Shown: positions 15,889-24,603, numbered from the stretch's first letter. The stretch: 64,000 bases of DNA from Hahnella lacustris (GCA_965194655.1 OZ239148.1:1798001-1862000), one strand, 5' to 3'. Translations and numbers: made by a program. The notes: a model not told the origin generated them from the sequence alone.

Positions 15889-16812
15889 TTACCGCTTATC
15901 GCCGCCGGCCTGAAAGGGGTCGGCGGTCTTGTTCAGAAAACGACTGAGTAAGCCCAATGAGCTTGTGGCCGCAGGCTTGGGGTTGCTCGAAGCAACCACG
16001 GGCCTGAGCACTCGATCTGCGGCTGGGTTCTCTTGTTTCTCTTTCGCGCGCTCAGCAAGATAGCGTGACAAAACGCTGTTGTAGCCGGAGATGGGCTTGG
16101 CGACCGGCTTGGCCGCAGGGCGCTGCTCCACTCGCGCCTGGTGCACTGCTGCCGCTGTTGCGACGCCCTCAGCAAATCGCAGAAAAGGCTGAGCCTCAGG
16201 GCCCTCATGGCAAGGCAGAAAATCTTTGCGAAACAGGCTGCGCATCAAGGGTTCATCGAAGACCGGCGGAGCCAACACGAACGGCACCGAGAATGCCGCG
16301 CCTGAAAAGTCATGCGCGAGGATCTGTTCTTGACGGATGCGCGAGGGGCAAATCACCAGGGTCGGTGGGAGAATGCTGCGATCGGCGGGACTGAAGACCC
16401 AGCGATAGCGCTCAATAAATCCGGTGGTTGCAGCAAGCTCAATCTCAGAGACGCCGGAAGGCACCAAAACCAGATCGAAGCTCATCAGGAATTCGGGATC
16501 AACCTGAGCGGTCCATGTCAGGTCTGCGACCACCACCTCGTTTGCATCCGAGGCATACCGAAGCGCGGTGCGTGCAGCCAGAAGCCAACGCCGCGCACCC
16601 GATTCATCCAATGGGTGATGGCGGGCATCCAGCCCGATGGGGCGAGCATCCGTCACCCAGGTGCTCGACGACCCGTGAGGATCGAAGTCGAGCAGGCAAG
16701 TCCTCTTGGCGCGCTTTGCGGAGAACCACGCCGCGAGATTGGCGGCAATCGAACTCTTGCCAACCCCTCCCTTCTGACTCACCAGAATAATCTTGAGCGA
16801 AGACTGCGCCAC
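15889..16812 (-). CDS. ParA/MinD-family ATPase, orphan
   Basis: A 307-residue protein with the deviant Walker A motif KGGVGKSS at residues 13-20, DFDPHGSSS (switch region) and a VVVADLTW strand followed by LVLVPSG. It belongs to the ParA/MinD/MipZ ATPases that position DNA or protein complexes. The C-terminal 90 residues are Ala/Pro/Lys-rich and probably flexible. No parB gene or parS-like repeats are seen nearby, so it is probably not the chromosome partition ParA. It may instead position some other structure. The start is GTG, with AAGGAA five bases upstream. It lies 84 bases downstream of the MaoC-Pta gene on the same strand. Confidence 0.85.
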   Translation of the reverse strand: MAQSSLKIILVSQKGGVGKSSIAANLAAWFSAKRAKRTCLLDFDPHGSSSTWVTDARPIGLDARHHPLDESGARRWLLAARTALRYASDANEVVVADLTWTAQVDPEFLMSFDLVLVPSGVSEIELAATTGFIERYRWVFSPADRSILPPTLVICPSRIRQEQILAHDFSGAAFSVPFVLAPPVFDEPLMRSLFRKDFLPCHEGPEAQPFLRFAEGVATAAAVHQARVEQRPAAKPVAKPISGYNSVLSRYLAERAKEKQENPAADRVLRPVVASSNPKPAATSSLGLLSRFLNKTADPFQAGGDKR

Positions 16813-16896
16813 TAAATTCCTTGTTTTTCAATAATCTCCCCGGATTTTGCGCGCATTCACTTCAAGAATGCAAGCAAAGTCTCAGCTTTCCGGTCC

Positions 16897-18288
16897 TTAG
16901 GGGCGATTTTGACGGTAGTGGTGAGCAATTCGCTTGACCAGCAGAGCTGAAGCCGCCCGTGCACGGGGGCCGTCCGCTCGACTGGTGAGCGCAATCGGCA
17001 CTCGCGCACCGAGCACCACGCCAGATCCTGATGCCCCCGCGAGGTACTCCAACTGCTTGCTCAACATGTTGCCGCTCTCGAGATCGGGCACCACCAAAAT
17101 ATCGGCCTGACCGGCCACGGACGAGGTGATGGCCTTGATCTTGAGCGCCTCCGGAGAAACCGCATTGTCGAACGCAAGAGGACCATCCAGCACACCGCCC
17201 AGAATCTGCCCGCGGTCGGCCATCTTGCAGAGCGCAGCCGCATCTATGGTGGAGGGGATACTCGGGTTCACGGTCTCAACCGCAGACAAGATCGCCACGC
17301 GTGGCTGATCGCAGCCCAGCAGGATGGCGAAGTCAATCGCGTTCTGCACGATGTCCCGCTTTTCAATGAGACTCGGTGCAATGTTCAACGCAGCGTCCGT
17401 GATGATGATGGGCTTTGAATAGAGCGGCACATCAAATCGAAACACGTGACTGAGCCTACGTTTGGTCCGAAGCCCCCTCTGGGTCAACACCGCGTGCATG
17501 AGCTCATCGGTATGCAGGCTGCCCTTCATGAGTGCCTCGACTTCACCCTCTGCAGCAAGCACGGCGCCCCGGTCAGCGGCCTCATGGCTGTGAGCGACAT
17601 CAATGACCTCCACGCCCGACAAAGACACCCCCATCGAGGCAGCGAGTGCCTCGATTCGAGCGCGTGGGCCCACCAGCACCGGAATGATGAGGCCTTGTGC
17701 GGCTGCATCCAGTGCGCCTTGAAGCGACCCTTCATCGCAGGGGTGAACCACTGCGCAGCGCACCGGATCTAGGTGTGCAGCCGTCTCGATGAGATCAGAC
17801 AAACGTTTGGAGGGATCGAAGACCTGGAATGTGGGGGTCTCCGGCATCTCGATTCGGAGCTTTTCCTCGGGCGCGAGCACCTTGGCCTCCCCCTCAAGGA
17901 CCTTTTCACCCTTTTGATTCATCACTGCGCAAGCCAATACAACAGTCTGATGGGACTCGTCTTTCGAGAGAACAGTCACTGTCGCCGTCACGGTGTCCTG
18001 AATATGCACTGGGCGCAGAAACTTCAAGGTCTGCCCCAGATAGATCGTTCCCGGGCCAGGAAGACGCGTTCCGAGTAGGGTCGAGAGGATTGAAGCGGTC
18101 CACATCCCGTGACCCACCACCCCATGCAGAATCGTTTGGCCCGCGAACACAGGATCCAGGTGGGCTGGGTTGGTGTCCCAGGACACCGCAGCAAAAGCCT
18201 CAATGTCTCGCGCGGTGAGTGTTCTTGAAATGGTTGCGCAAGCGCCCACCTGCAACTCAACAAATGGACAATTTTCAACTAAGCTCAC
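16897..18288 (-). CDS. MaoC hydratase-phosphate acetyl/butyryltransferase fusion
   Basis: A 463-residue two-domain enzyme. Residues 1-130 have the hot-dog fold of MaoC-type (R)-enoyl-CoA hydratases, with the motif DTNPAHLD and a GVVGHGMW helix. Residues 160-463 are a phosphate acetyltransferase/butyryltransferase domain, with GLIIPVLVGP, KPIIITDAALN and a C-terminal SGVVLGARVPIALTSRAD. The arrangement suits acyl-CoA handling, such as converting acyl-CoA to acyl phosphate. I chose GTG 18288 because GAAGGGAG lies seven bases before it; the longer GTG at 18324 lacks such a site. It is divergent from ppk2, with 54 bases between the starts. No acetate kinase gene is adjacent. Confidence 0.88.
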   Translation of the reverse strand: MSLVENCPFVELQVGACATISRTLTARDIEAFAAVSWDTNPAHLDPVFAGQTILHGVVGHGMWTASILSTLLGTRLPGPGTIYLGQTLKFLRPVHIQDTVTATVTVLSKDESHQTVVLACAVMNQKGEKVLEGEAKVLAPEEKLRIEMPETPTFQVFDPSKRLSDLIETAAHLDPVRCAVVHPCDEGSLQGALDAAAQGLIIPVLVGPRARIEALAASMGVSLSGVEVIDVAHSHEAADRGAVLAAEGEVEALMKGSLHTDELMHAVLTQRGLRTKRRLSHVFRFDVPLYSKPIIITDAALNIAPSLIEKRDIVQNAIDFAILLGCDQPRVAILSAVETVNPSIPSTIDAAALCKMADRGQILGGVLDGPLAFDNAVSPEALKIKAITSSVAGQADILVVPDLESGNMLSKQLEYLAGASGSGVVLGARVPIALTSRADGPRARAASALLVKRIAHHYRQNRP

Positions 18289-18342
18289 AACAAGACTCCC
18301 TTCAGTCACAATCAAGTCACACACTCACCTTAGCCTAATCGT

Positions 18343-19281
18343 ATGACACAACCTACACCCCCCTCGATGACCGCCGAAGAATTTCGTGCGCGGGCCGAAG
18401 CCGACACGCTCGACAGCTACGATGAAGAGCTCGAGATGGAACTTGACGACGATCGGCTCGATCAACTCCTCATGGATGTGCCCGCCCAAGGGCCCGTCCG
18501 CGAGGGAGAAGTCGACAGGCGTCTTTATTTTCGCGAACTGTTTCGCCTTCAAGGTGAGCTCGTACAACTCCAAGATTGGGTCGTCCACAAAGGACTGAAA
18601 GTCTTGGTCATTTTCGAAGGCCGGGATGCTGCAGGTAAGGGAGGTGCCATCAAACGCATCACCCAGCGTCTGAACCCTCGGGTATGTCGAACCGTTGCGC
18701 TCTCTGCACCGAACGAGCGCGAGAAGACCCAGTGGTATTTCCAGCGCTATTGCGCCCACCTTCCCGCAGCAGGAGAGATTGCACTCTTCGATCGCAGTTG
18801 GTACAACCGCGCGGGTGTCGAGCGTGTCATGGGATTCTGCAATGACGACGAGTACGAAGAATTCTTTCGCAGTGTGACCGAGTTCGAAAAGATGCTGGTT
18901 CGTTCCGGCATCATCCTCATCAAGTACTGGTTCAGTATTACAGATGAGGAGCAACACCTCCGCTTCACCATGCGCATCAGGGACCCACTCAAGCAGTGGA
19001 AGCTATCTCCCATGGACCTCGAATCTCGTCGCCGCTGGGAGCAGTACACCAAGGCGAAAGAGGTGATGCTTGAGCGCAGTCACATTCCGGAGGCTCGCTG
19101 GTGGGTGGTCGAGGGAGTAGACAAGAAGCGTGCGCGCCTCAATGTCATTCACCACTTTCTCAGCCAGATTCCCTACGGCGAGATTGCTCACCCCGAGGTG
19201 GTCTTACCTGAGCGCGTGCATCACCCCGATTACCACCGCAATCCCGTTCCGGAAGAGATGTTTATTCCAAACGTCTATTGA
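18343..19281 (+). CDS. ppk2: Polyphosphate kinase 2
   Basis: A 312-residue PPK2-family enzyme that moves phosphate between polyphosphate and nucleotides. Residues 1-55 are an acidic lead. The core has Walker A GRDAAGKGG, the lid region ending in NEREKTQWYFQRY, and Walker B LFDRSWYNRAGVE. KYWFSITDEEQ, the family-specific RRRWEQYTKA helix and WWVVEG follow. One PPK2 domain is present, as in class I enzymes that make or use ATP/GTP. It is divergent from the MaoC-Pta gene and convergent with the M20 amidohydrolase 11 bases away. No PPK1 or exopolyphosphatase gene is nearby, but a CYTH-CHAD protein with possible polyphosphate links lies at 62324. Confidence 0.93.
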   Translation: MTQPTPPSMTAEEFRARAEADTLDSYDEELEMELDDDRLDQLLMDVPAQGPVREGEVDRRLYFRELFRLQGELVQLQDWVVHKGLKVLVIFEGRDAAGKGGAIKRITQRLNPRVCRTVALSAPNEREKTQWYFQRYCAHLPAAGEIALFDRSWYNRAGVERVMGFCNDDEYEEFFRSVTEFEKMLVRSGIILIKYWFSITDEEQHLRFTMRIRDPLKQWKLSPMDLESRRRWEQYTKAKEVMLERSHIPEARWWVVEGVDKKRARLNVIHHFLSQIPYGEIAHPEVVLPERVHHPDYHRNPVPEEMFIPNVY

Positions 19282-19292
19282 TGCTTGAAGGC

Positions 19293-20513
19293 TCAGCGCA
19301 GCGGCATCAACCGCTGCAAAAGGGCCATCCAGAAGCGTGCGCCCACTGGGATCAGTCGGTCGTTGAAGTCATAACTGGGGTTGTGCAGAGCGCAAGGGCC
19401 AAGGCCATGGCCCGCCTCTCGATGTGCACCCAAAAGCTCCCCGTTGCCAAGAAAGATATAGCTTCCGGGCTTTTCCAGGAGCATGTAAGAGAAGTCCTCT
19501 GCACCCATCGTCGGTTCAATCGGCATGACCACCGCGCCCTCACCCACCAGTTCGCGAGCCACCTCAGCCGCGATTGCTGTGGGCTGAGGATGGTTCACTG
19601 TAGGCGGGTATTGGCGCTCGAATCGAAGACTGGCTGAAGCTCCGAATGCTTGAGGAAGTGTGTCGCAGATCCTCTGCATGGCGTTCTCCACCACGTCGAG
19701 CGCCTCGAGACTAAAGGTGCGAACAGTGCCCCTGAGGTTACAAGTATCGGGGATGACGTTGATAGCCTCTCCGGCCTGCACCTGGGTAACCGAGATCACA
19801 ACAGCCTCAATCGGCTTGCTCACGCGCGTAACAATGGCTTGCAGCGCCTGGATCAAGTGGGTGGAAACCAAGACAGGGTCTACCCCCAGATGAGGCATTG
19901 CTGCGTGTGCGCCTTTGCCAGTCACCTGGATCTCGAATTGGTTGCTCGAGGCCATCATGGGGCCAGGGTTTAGACCAAAATGCCCTTCGGGCAGTCCCGG
20001 CCAATTATGGATGGCGAAGACCACGTCACAAGGAACCCGATCAAAGAGCCCATCGTCGATCATGGCTTTGGCGCCACCACCACCCTCCTCTGCGGGTTGG
20101 AAAATAAACGCAGCCAGCCCTGAGAACTGTCGGCTTTTGCAGGCCATGCTTGCGCCCGCGAGCAGCATGGCCGTATGACCATCGTGTCCACAGGCGTGCA
20201 TCTTTCCATGGAACACACTGGCGTGAGGGAAGCTGTTTTGCTCCGTCATGGGGAGCGCGTCCATGTCCGCGCGAAAACCCACACACGAGGTGGTACCTGG
20301 GGCGCTCATGCCTTGCCCTTTCACCAAACCCACCACGCCCGTGCCGCCAATGCCCGTGAGGACCTCATCGACCCCCATCTCTCGAAGCGCTTCGGCCACC
20401 CGAGCAGCGGTCCGCTCCTCTTGAAACTTGAGTTCTGGGTGTGCGTGAATGTCGCGGCGAAAGGCTGTGAACTTTTGGAGATCTGAATCGGAGAAAAGGT
20501 CTTTGGCGTTCAT
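19293..20513 (-). CDS. M20-family amidohydrolase (hippurate hydrolase-like)
   Basis: A 406-residue zinc amidohydrolase of the M20D group, which cleaves N-acyl amino acids such as hippurate or indole-acetyl amino acids. The family motifs are RRDIHAHPEL near the start, ADMDALPM, HACGHDGHTAMLL (metal-binding Cys and His), QPAEEGGGGAKAM and a late His in MGAEDFSYM. The dimerisation insert (IQVTGKGAHAAMPHLG) is present. I chose ATG 20513: a longer open frame to 20654 overlaps the phosphoacceptor gene upstream and has no homology-like sequence. It follows that 79-residue gene by seven bases on the same strand. The substrate cannot be fixed from sequence. Confidence 0.93.
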   Translation of the reverse strand: MNAKDLFSDSDLQKFTAFRRDIHAHPELKFQEERTAARVAEALREMGVDEVLTGIGGTGVVGLVKGQGMSAPGTTSCVGFRADMDALPMTEQNSFPHASVFHGKMHACGHDGHTAMLLAGASMACKSRQFSGLAAFIFQPAEEGGGGAKAMIDDGLFDRVPCDVVFAIHNWPGLPEGHFGLNPGPMMASSNQFEIQVTGKGAHAAMPHLGVDPVLVSTHLIQALQAIVTRVSKPIEAVVISVTQVQAGEAINVIPDTCNLRGTVRTFSLEALDVVENAMQRICDTLPQAFGASASLRFERQYPPTVNHPQPTAIAAEVARELVGEGAVVMPIEPTMGAEDFSYMLLEKPGSYIFLGNGELLGAHREAGHGLGPCALHNPSYDFNDRLIPVGARFWMALLQRLMPLR

Positions 20514-20520
20514 AGACCAA

Positions 20521-20760
20521 TTATGGCCTAGGGCGCCACTCCTCGACCAATTCCACTGCTTGCTGCAGTGCGTTTTCAATCGAGGCCAGAGCCAAATTGA
20601 GGCGCACGTGATCGATCGCGCCCTTCGCTGGCGCCGCCACACGAGCCAAATCAACAGCCGTCGAGATCACGGCCAAAGGGGTGCGGATCGCGTGCGCGCG
20701 CTCGACCCAGACCGGTTGGGAAGGCGTCGTGTCATCGAGTTGAGATGGACCGAACTGCAT
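20521..20760 (-). CDS. DHp-only histidine phosphoacceptor protein (mini histidine kinase)
   Basis: A 79-residue protein whose centre reads RAHAIRTPLAVISTAVDLAR. This matches the H box of histidine kinases (HxxRTPLxxI, His23). A second helix (residues 50-73) could complete the two-helix DHp fold. There is no ATPase domain, sensor domain or membrane helix. TAGGAAAACC precedes the ATG. The gene is divergent from a response regulator, with only 21 bases between the start codons, so the two probably work together. The protein could be a phosphotransfer intermediate or a decoy. It could also be the remnant of a full kinase whose ATPase half has been lost. The next gene on its strand is the M20 amidohydrolase. 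Confidence 0.68.
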   Translation of the reverse strand: MQFGPSQLDDTTPSQPVWVERAHAIRTPLAVISTAVDLARVAAPAKGAIDHVRLNLALASIENALQQAVELVEEWRPRP

Positions 20761-20781
20761 GGTTTTCCTAAACTGAGGCTT

Positions 20782-21399
20782 ATGAGAATCCTAGTGGTTG
20801 AAGATGACAAAACACTGCGTTTGGCGTCTCGTGGACTCCTAGAAAACCTCGGTCATGTTGTGGACGAGTCAGACAACGGAGACGACGCGCTCGAGATGCT
20901 CATTGGGGATCCGGAGATCCGAATCGTGATTCTTGATCTAGGTCTTCCACCGCACGTCCATCGACCAGAAGGAGGGCTCTCATTTCTGCGGTCGGTGCGC
21001 GCCCTTGGCCTTCCGGTGAAGGTGATTGTCGCCTCCTCCCAAGCGCAGCAAGAGGCCCTGCTCGACTGCGTGGAGTGTGGCGCCTTTGACATTCTTCAGA
21101 AACCATTCGACCTTCGTGCACTCGAACAGAGCCTGAAAAGAGCAGCACTCTTCTCTGACGCCGAACGGCGCCTTCGAGAGACCGGCCAGAAGTTTCCTGT
21201 TTTGATTGTTGCGGACTCCTCCTCAGAGGGAGGCATCAAGGCTGCAAGGGAGGAGGTGATCGAGCGCCTCGTTCGAGCCACCCTCAGCGACACTGAACAT
21301 AACGTCTCCGAGACGGCCAGAAGGCTGTCCCTGACTCGGGAGCAGGTGTACTACTACTTGAAGAAGTTTGGCATTTCCCGCCCAGAACCCCTCGACTGA
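20782..21399 (+). CDS. Response regulator with Fis-type HTH
   Basis: A 205-residue regulator. Residues 1-120 are a receiver domain with the acidic pair Asp8-Asp9, phosphoacceptor Asp52 in ILDLGLP, Ser85 and Lys107. A helical linker leads to a C-terminal Fis-like helix-turn-helix (NVSETARRLSLTREQVYYYL). There is no AAA+ domain, so it resembles RegA/ActR/PrrA regulators rather than NtrC. Compared with RegA-type proteins it has extra residues in the receiver after the Asp (PPHVHRPEGG). I chose ATG 20782 since the receiver begins exactly there (MRILVVEDD). It lies 109 bases before the fimbrial cluster, which it may control, and faces the mini histidine kinase. Confidence 0.9.
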   Translation: MRILVVEDDKTLRLASRGLLENLGHVVDESDNGDDALEMLIGDPEIRIVILDLGLPPHVHRPEGGLSFLRSVRALGLPVKVIVASSQAQQEALLDCVECGAFDILQKPFDLRALEQSLKRAALFSDAERRLRETGQKFPVLIVADSSSEGGIKAAREEVIERLVRATLSDTEHNVSETARRLSLTREQVYYYLKKFGISRPEPLD

Positions 21400-21417
21400 G
21401 GGGTGTCAGAAGTTTTT
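21387..21417 (+). terminator. Possible weak terminator after the response regulator
   Basis: ACCCCTC (21387-21393), loop GACT, GAGGGGT (21398-21404), overlapping the stop codon. The T run (21413-21417) starts eight bases after the stem, so termination would be poor. The rest of the gap to 21508 shows nothing else I can name. Confidence 0.35.
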
Positions 21418-21508
21418 GCATTGTCCGTTTGGTCTCTGTTTTTGAGTCGTCGTTCCACAGAGAGTCTCCAGACCGCGCAACCCCTGCGCCTTCTACCTGG
21501 AGATCACC

Positions 21509-21991
21509 ATGCCGTCAATGCCAATCCGCTCACTCAGCGCATTACTTGCCCTAGCGCTCCTCACCGCCACCTCCGCTCAAGCCGAGACGAAGACGAGTAG
21601 TTTTGACGCCAGAGTACAAGTAACCGCTACATGTAGCCTCACCACGGCTGACCTCTCTTTTCCCGCCATAACCACCGGAAATCTGTCGAATGTGGACGCA
21701 ACGTCCTCAATCAACGTCACCTGCTCTTCCGGCACGCCGTATCAAATCTCGCTCAGCGATGGATCAAACTTCAACTCGACACGACGCATGGCCTGGGGCA
21801 GTTCATACATTGCTTATGACCTATTTTCGGACTCGAATCGATCGCAATCATGGAGTTCAACGGCGATAGTCCAGGGCAATGGTTCCGGTTCAACTCAGCA
21901 GATCCCGCTATACGGAAGAATCTTCTCCGGTCAAGCTGTCCCTAACACCGGCTCCTATGCCGACACGATCATCGCCACCATTAGCTACTAG
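21509..21991 (+). CDS. Spore coat U (SCPU) domain pilin-like subunit
   Basis: A 160-residue secreted protein with a signal peptide ending ATSAQA (about residue 26). The mature part is an SCPU beta-sandwich: FDARVQVTATCSL near the start, INVTCSSGTPYQISLSDGSN in the middle, and a C-terminal donor-like strand GSYADTIIATISY. SCPU proteins form thin surface pili by the chaperone-usher route (Csu type). CTGGAG stands upstream of the ATG. It is followed after two bases by a periplasmic chaperone and then an usher. Only this one subunit gene is present, whereas Csu-type clusters usually have several, including a tip adhesin after the usher. Confidence 0.9.
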   Translation: MPSMPIRSLSALLALALLTATSAQAETKTSSFDARVQVTATCSLTTADLSFPAITTGNLSNVDATSSINVTCSSGTPYQISLSDGSNFNSTRRMAWGSSYIAYDLFSDSNRSQSWSSTAIVQGNGSGSTQQIPLYGRIFSGQAVPNTGSYADTIIATISY

Positions 21992-21993
21992 CC

Positions 21994-22575
21994 ATGATGT
22001 CCATCTTGGTCTGGCTCTGGTGGCTCCTACTGCTGATGGGGCTCATGCCACTGAGCGCTTGGGCCGCACTCACTGTGTCTCCGCCGCAGCTCACGCCCGA
22101 CGATCATGGCGTCGTCGTCACGCAGGTCCAGTCCAGCCTCGGGCAAGCCTCGCGTTGGAGCGTGCGACTGGTGAGTTGGACCAAAGACCCCAACGGCTTT
22201 CTGCCGGCGGAGGGTCAGGTCACACCGCGATTCTTTTCACTCGCTCCGAACGAGACTCAGGTGATCCGGGCCCGACCGAGCGATCGGTCGGGCTATCACC
22301 GCCTCGTCATCGAGCAGATCCCCACCGATGACCTGCAACAGGGGCTGAGCTTTCAGTTTCGATTCTCTTTGCCTATGTTTCGCTCCCCTCAAGAGCCCAT
22401 TAGGCAGCGGCTGGACCTCGCCTCTCAGTCTCTCTGTGAGCGGTTAGAGAACACGAGAGATCTTGCCATTCAAGTGTTGGCTCCTGCAGATGTCTCCGGT
22501 ACACGCACGCTCTTACCCGGCCAGTCTGCTGAGTTCTGTCGCCGCCCTGCTGCACTCAAGACAGGAAGTCCTTAA
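21994..22575 (+). CDS. Periplasmic pilus chaperone (PapD/CsuC-like)
   Basis: A 193-residue protein with a signal peptide ending SAWA and a mature PapD-like N-terminal Ig domain. Signatures are LTVSPPQLTP, RWSVRLVSWTKD and FFSLAPNETQVIRARP. The last of these is the strand that pairs with pilus subunits, with a following YHRLVIEQIP. The second domain is short (about 70 residues), making the protein smaller than the usual 230-250 residues. It should hold the SCPU subunit in the periplasm and deliver it to the usher. The stop is three bases before the usher start. Confidence 0.87.
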   Translation: MMSILVWLWWLLLLMGLMPLSAWAALTVSPPQLTPDDHGVVVTQVQSSLGQASRWSVRLVSWTKDPNGFLPAEGQVTPRFFSLAPNETQVIRARPSDRSGYHRLVIEQIPTDDLQQGLSFQFRFSLPMFRSPQEPIRQRLDLASQSLCERLENTRDLAIQVLAPADVSGTRTLLPGQSAEFCRRPAALKTGSP

Positions 22576-22578
22576 AAA

Positions 22579-24603
22579 ATGAGGAGCATCTGCCTCTGGA
22601 TTCTCTTGAGTCCGCTTAGCGTTGCATGTGCCAAGGATCCCATGCTGCTCGAACTTGAGCTCAACGATGAGCGCGTCTCAAGGGGGGCGCTGGTCTATCC
22701 CCTCGAGACCGGCTGCAGGGTTGAGGCCAAGGAGCTCAGGGAGCGGCTATTACCGAGCCAAGGTTCAGAGTGGCTTGAATTTACGAACGATCGTCTGACC
22801 TGCGAGATCGATGAGCGCCTTGGCGTAGCTCGCCTCACAGCTGCCCCCTCGGAGCTCAAGACTCGGCTACTCAGCATCGCAAAGCGGGTTGAGCCGATCA
22901 GGCGCCAACCCTCGGAGAGCAGTCTCGCGGTCGACTTCATCGCCAATCGAAATGGCCTTCGCACCGGGCTGATCGCAAGCCATGCATCCAGCCAGTTGTC
23001 TCTGTCTTTTCACCCCCGTGGCCATCTCGAGCACTGGACCGGCACCTGGAATCGAGACAACGGGTTAAGACTAGAGCTTGGCAGCATCACCGCCCCGCTC
23101 CGGTTATCAGGCGCACCCCAGAGCTTTGAGGGCATCCGACTCGCCTCACATCGCGATGCCTTGTCAGCCATGGGATCGGCCCGCGCACAGCTCACCCTGC
23201 AAAATCCCAGTCGAATTCGCCTGATCAACAGCAACGCGCAAGAGCTACTCGGCCTAACCCCCTTGCCGGCCGGCCCATACCGAATCGTCGGTCCAACCGG
23301 ATCAACCGTGCCGGGCTTTCTGCGGGTGCTGATCGAGGGGCCGGATGGAGCGGTGAGCGAGCAGATTCTGCCCTGGACTCATCACCCTCAGCTGCTCGAG
23401 CCCCGAACGCTTCGATGGGAGGTCTCCACCCATGCGAAGGGGGCACTCTTTGGGACCTTGGGTTGGGGCCTTCGTGATCAAGATAGTCTATGGCTGAGCG
23501 CATCCACCGATGAGCATGCTGCCCAGTTGGAGTGGGTGACCAGCCGTCTGCCGACCGCCCTCCTGTCAAGCAGTCTCCGACTGGAGTGCCGTTCTCATTG
23601 CCGGATACTCGGTGGAGCCTCCTTTCAGGCAGGCGTGAGTCAAGGCGGCCATCTGTATGGGGCTTGGCATACTGCGACTGGCTTTCAGGCGACATTTACC
23701 GGGGCTATCGGGGCGAGGGCCAATCTTGCCCTGAGCGTCGCGCATCGGCATCGACAGGCCCAGCTCAGTTGGACCCTAACCCCCAGGAGCCGCCTGAATC
23801 TCAGCTGGACCGAGACTCCCATCGGCCGGGCTCTGAGTCTTCAGTGGCACTTCAACCTCGGCTCATCTCAGTCATTGGCCCTCCATCAACGCCGAGAGGG
23901 ACGAGAAGTACAGGTCTCTCAGAATCCTCAGAAGCCAGACGCGCTGGGATGGAGCATTCGAGCCAGTGAGACCCAAGTGGACCTCTCCGCCCATCAGCAG
24001 CATGCCTGGGGAGACTGGCACGCCCAAATCGTACGATCAGAAGGGCGTGCACTCACCATTCGCCCTCAAGCGTCCACGCGCCTATGGATTACCGAGCAGG
24101 GCCTTCACCTCGGCCCAGTGGGTGATTACAACCTCGTCAAAATCGACACAGGCATCACTGGGCTTGAGCTCATCGATCAACAGGGGTGGAGTGTCAAGGC
24201 CGATACCCGAGGCGTGGCCGCATTCAGTCGCGTCCCTGCCTATACACCCAGCCGATTTCGGGTCAGCAGCCGCGGCCTCTCTTTATCTCAGGCCATGCCT
24301 TTTGATCAGTTGGCAATCCAGACGGATCGCCGACGCGCATATCGTTTGATCAAGAGAGCAGAACCATCCAACTTCTTGGTCTATCGCCTCACGTTGGCTG
24401 ATCGCTCGGACGGCATTCGACTCTTCGATGCGCTCAATCAGCCTGTGTTCGTGAGCCCTGATGGCTACATTGACTTTCAGTCTCATCACCAATGGCCACT
24501 CTCGCTGCGTACCCCAGAGAGAGCGGTGGCCTGCCAGTTCAAAACAGAGGTCGACGCGAAGATCATCGCCTCCGAGCGATGGGTCCAGTGCAAGAGTCGC
24601 TAG
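22579..24603 (+). CDS. Outer-membrane usher (FimD/CsuD-like), compact
   Basis: A 674-residue outer-membrane protein with a signal peptide (MRSICLWILLSPLSVACA). It has an N-terminal subunit-binding domain, alternating beta-barrel strands and an apparent plug region. A C-terminal domain contains PDGYIDFQSHHQWPLSLR. Usher-like features are LELELNDERVSRGALVYPL near the start, FRVLIEGPDGAVSEQILPW mid-protein, and YNLVKIDTGITGLEL near the end. Typical ushers are 750-870 residues, so this one is compact. It would form the channel through which the SCPU pilus grows. Its stop overlaps the convergent dctM stop by three to four bases. Confidence 0.85.
   Translation: MRSICLWILLSPLSVACAKDPMLLELELNDERVSRGALVYPLETGCRVEAKELRERLLPSQGSEWLEFTNDRLTCEIDERLGVARLTAAPSELKTRLLSIAKRVEPIRRQPSESSLAVDFIANRNGLRTGLIASHASSQLSLSFHPRGHLEHWTGTWNRDNGLRLELGSITAPLRLSGAPQSFEGIRLASHRDALSAMGSARAQLTLQNPSRIRLINSNAQELLGLTPLPAGPYRIVGPTGSTVPGFLRVLIEGPDGAVSEQILPWTHHPQLLEPRTLRWEVSTHAKGALFGTLGWGLRDQDSLWLSASTDEHAAQLEWVTSRLPTALLSSSLRLECRSHCRILGGASFQAGVSQGGHLYGAWHTATGFQATFTGAIGARANLALSVAHRHRQAQLSWTLTPRSRLNLSWTETPIGRALSLQWHFNLGSSQSLALHQRREGREVQVSQNPQKPDALGWSIRASETQVDLSAHQQHAWGDWHAQIVRSEGRALTIRPQASTRLWITEQGLHLGPVGDYNLVKIDTGITGLELIDQQGWSVKADTRGVAAFSRVPAYTPSRFRVSSRGLSLSQAMPFDQLAIQTDRRRAYRLIKRAEPSNFLVYRLTLADRSDGIRLFDALNQPVFVSPDGYIDFQSHHQWPLSLRTPERAVACQFKTEVDAKIIASERWVQCKSR

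Noticed and set aside
20514..20654. N-terminal extension of the M20 amidohydrolase
   Set aside because: The added 47 residues overlap the DHp gene in another frame, are rich in Trp and Arg, and do not resemble the family start. ATG 20513 fits better.
20449..20781. Upstream extension of the response regulator
   Set aside because: The receiver domain begins exactly at ATG 20782. The extension is the reverse strand of the DHp and amidohydrolase genes.
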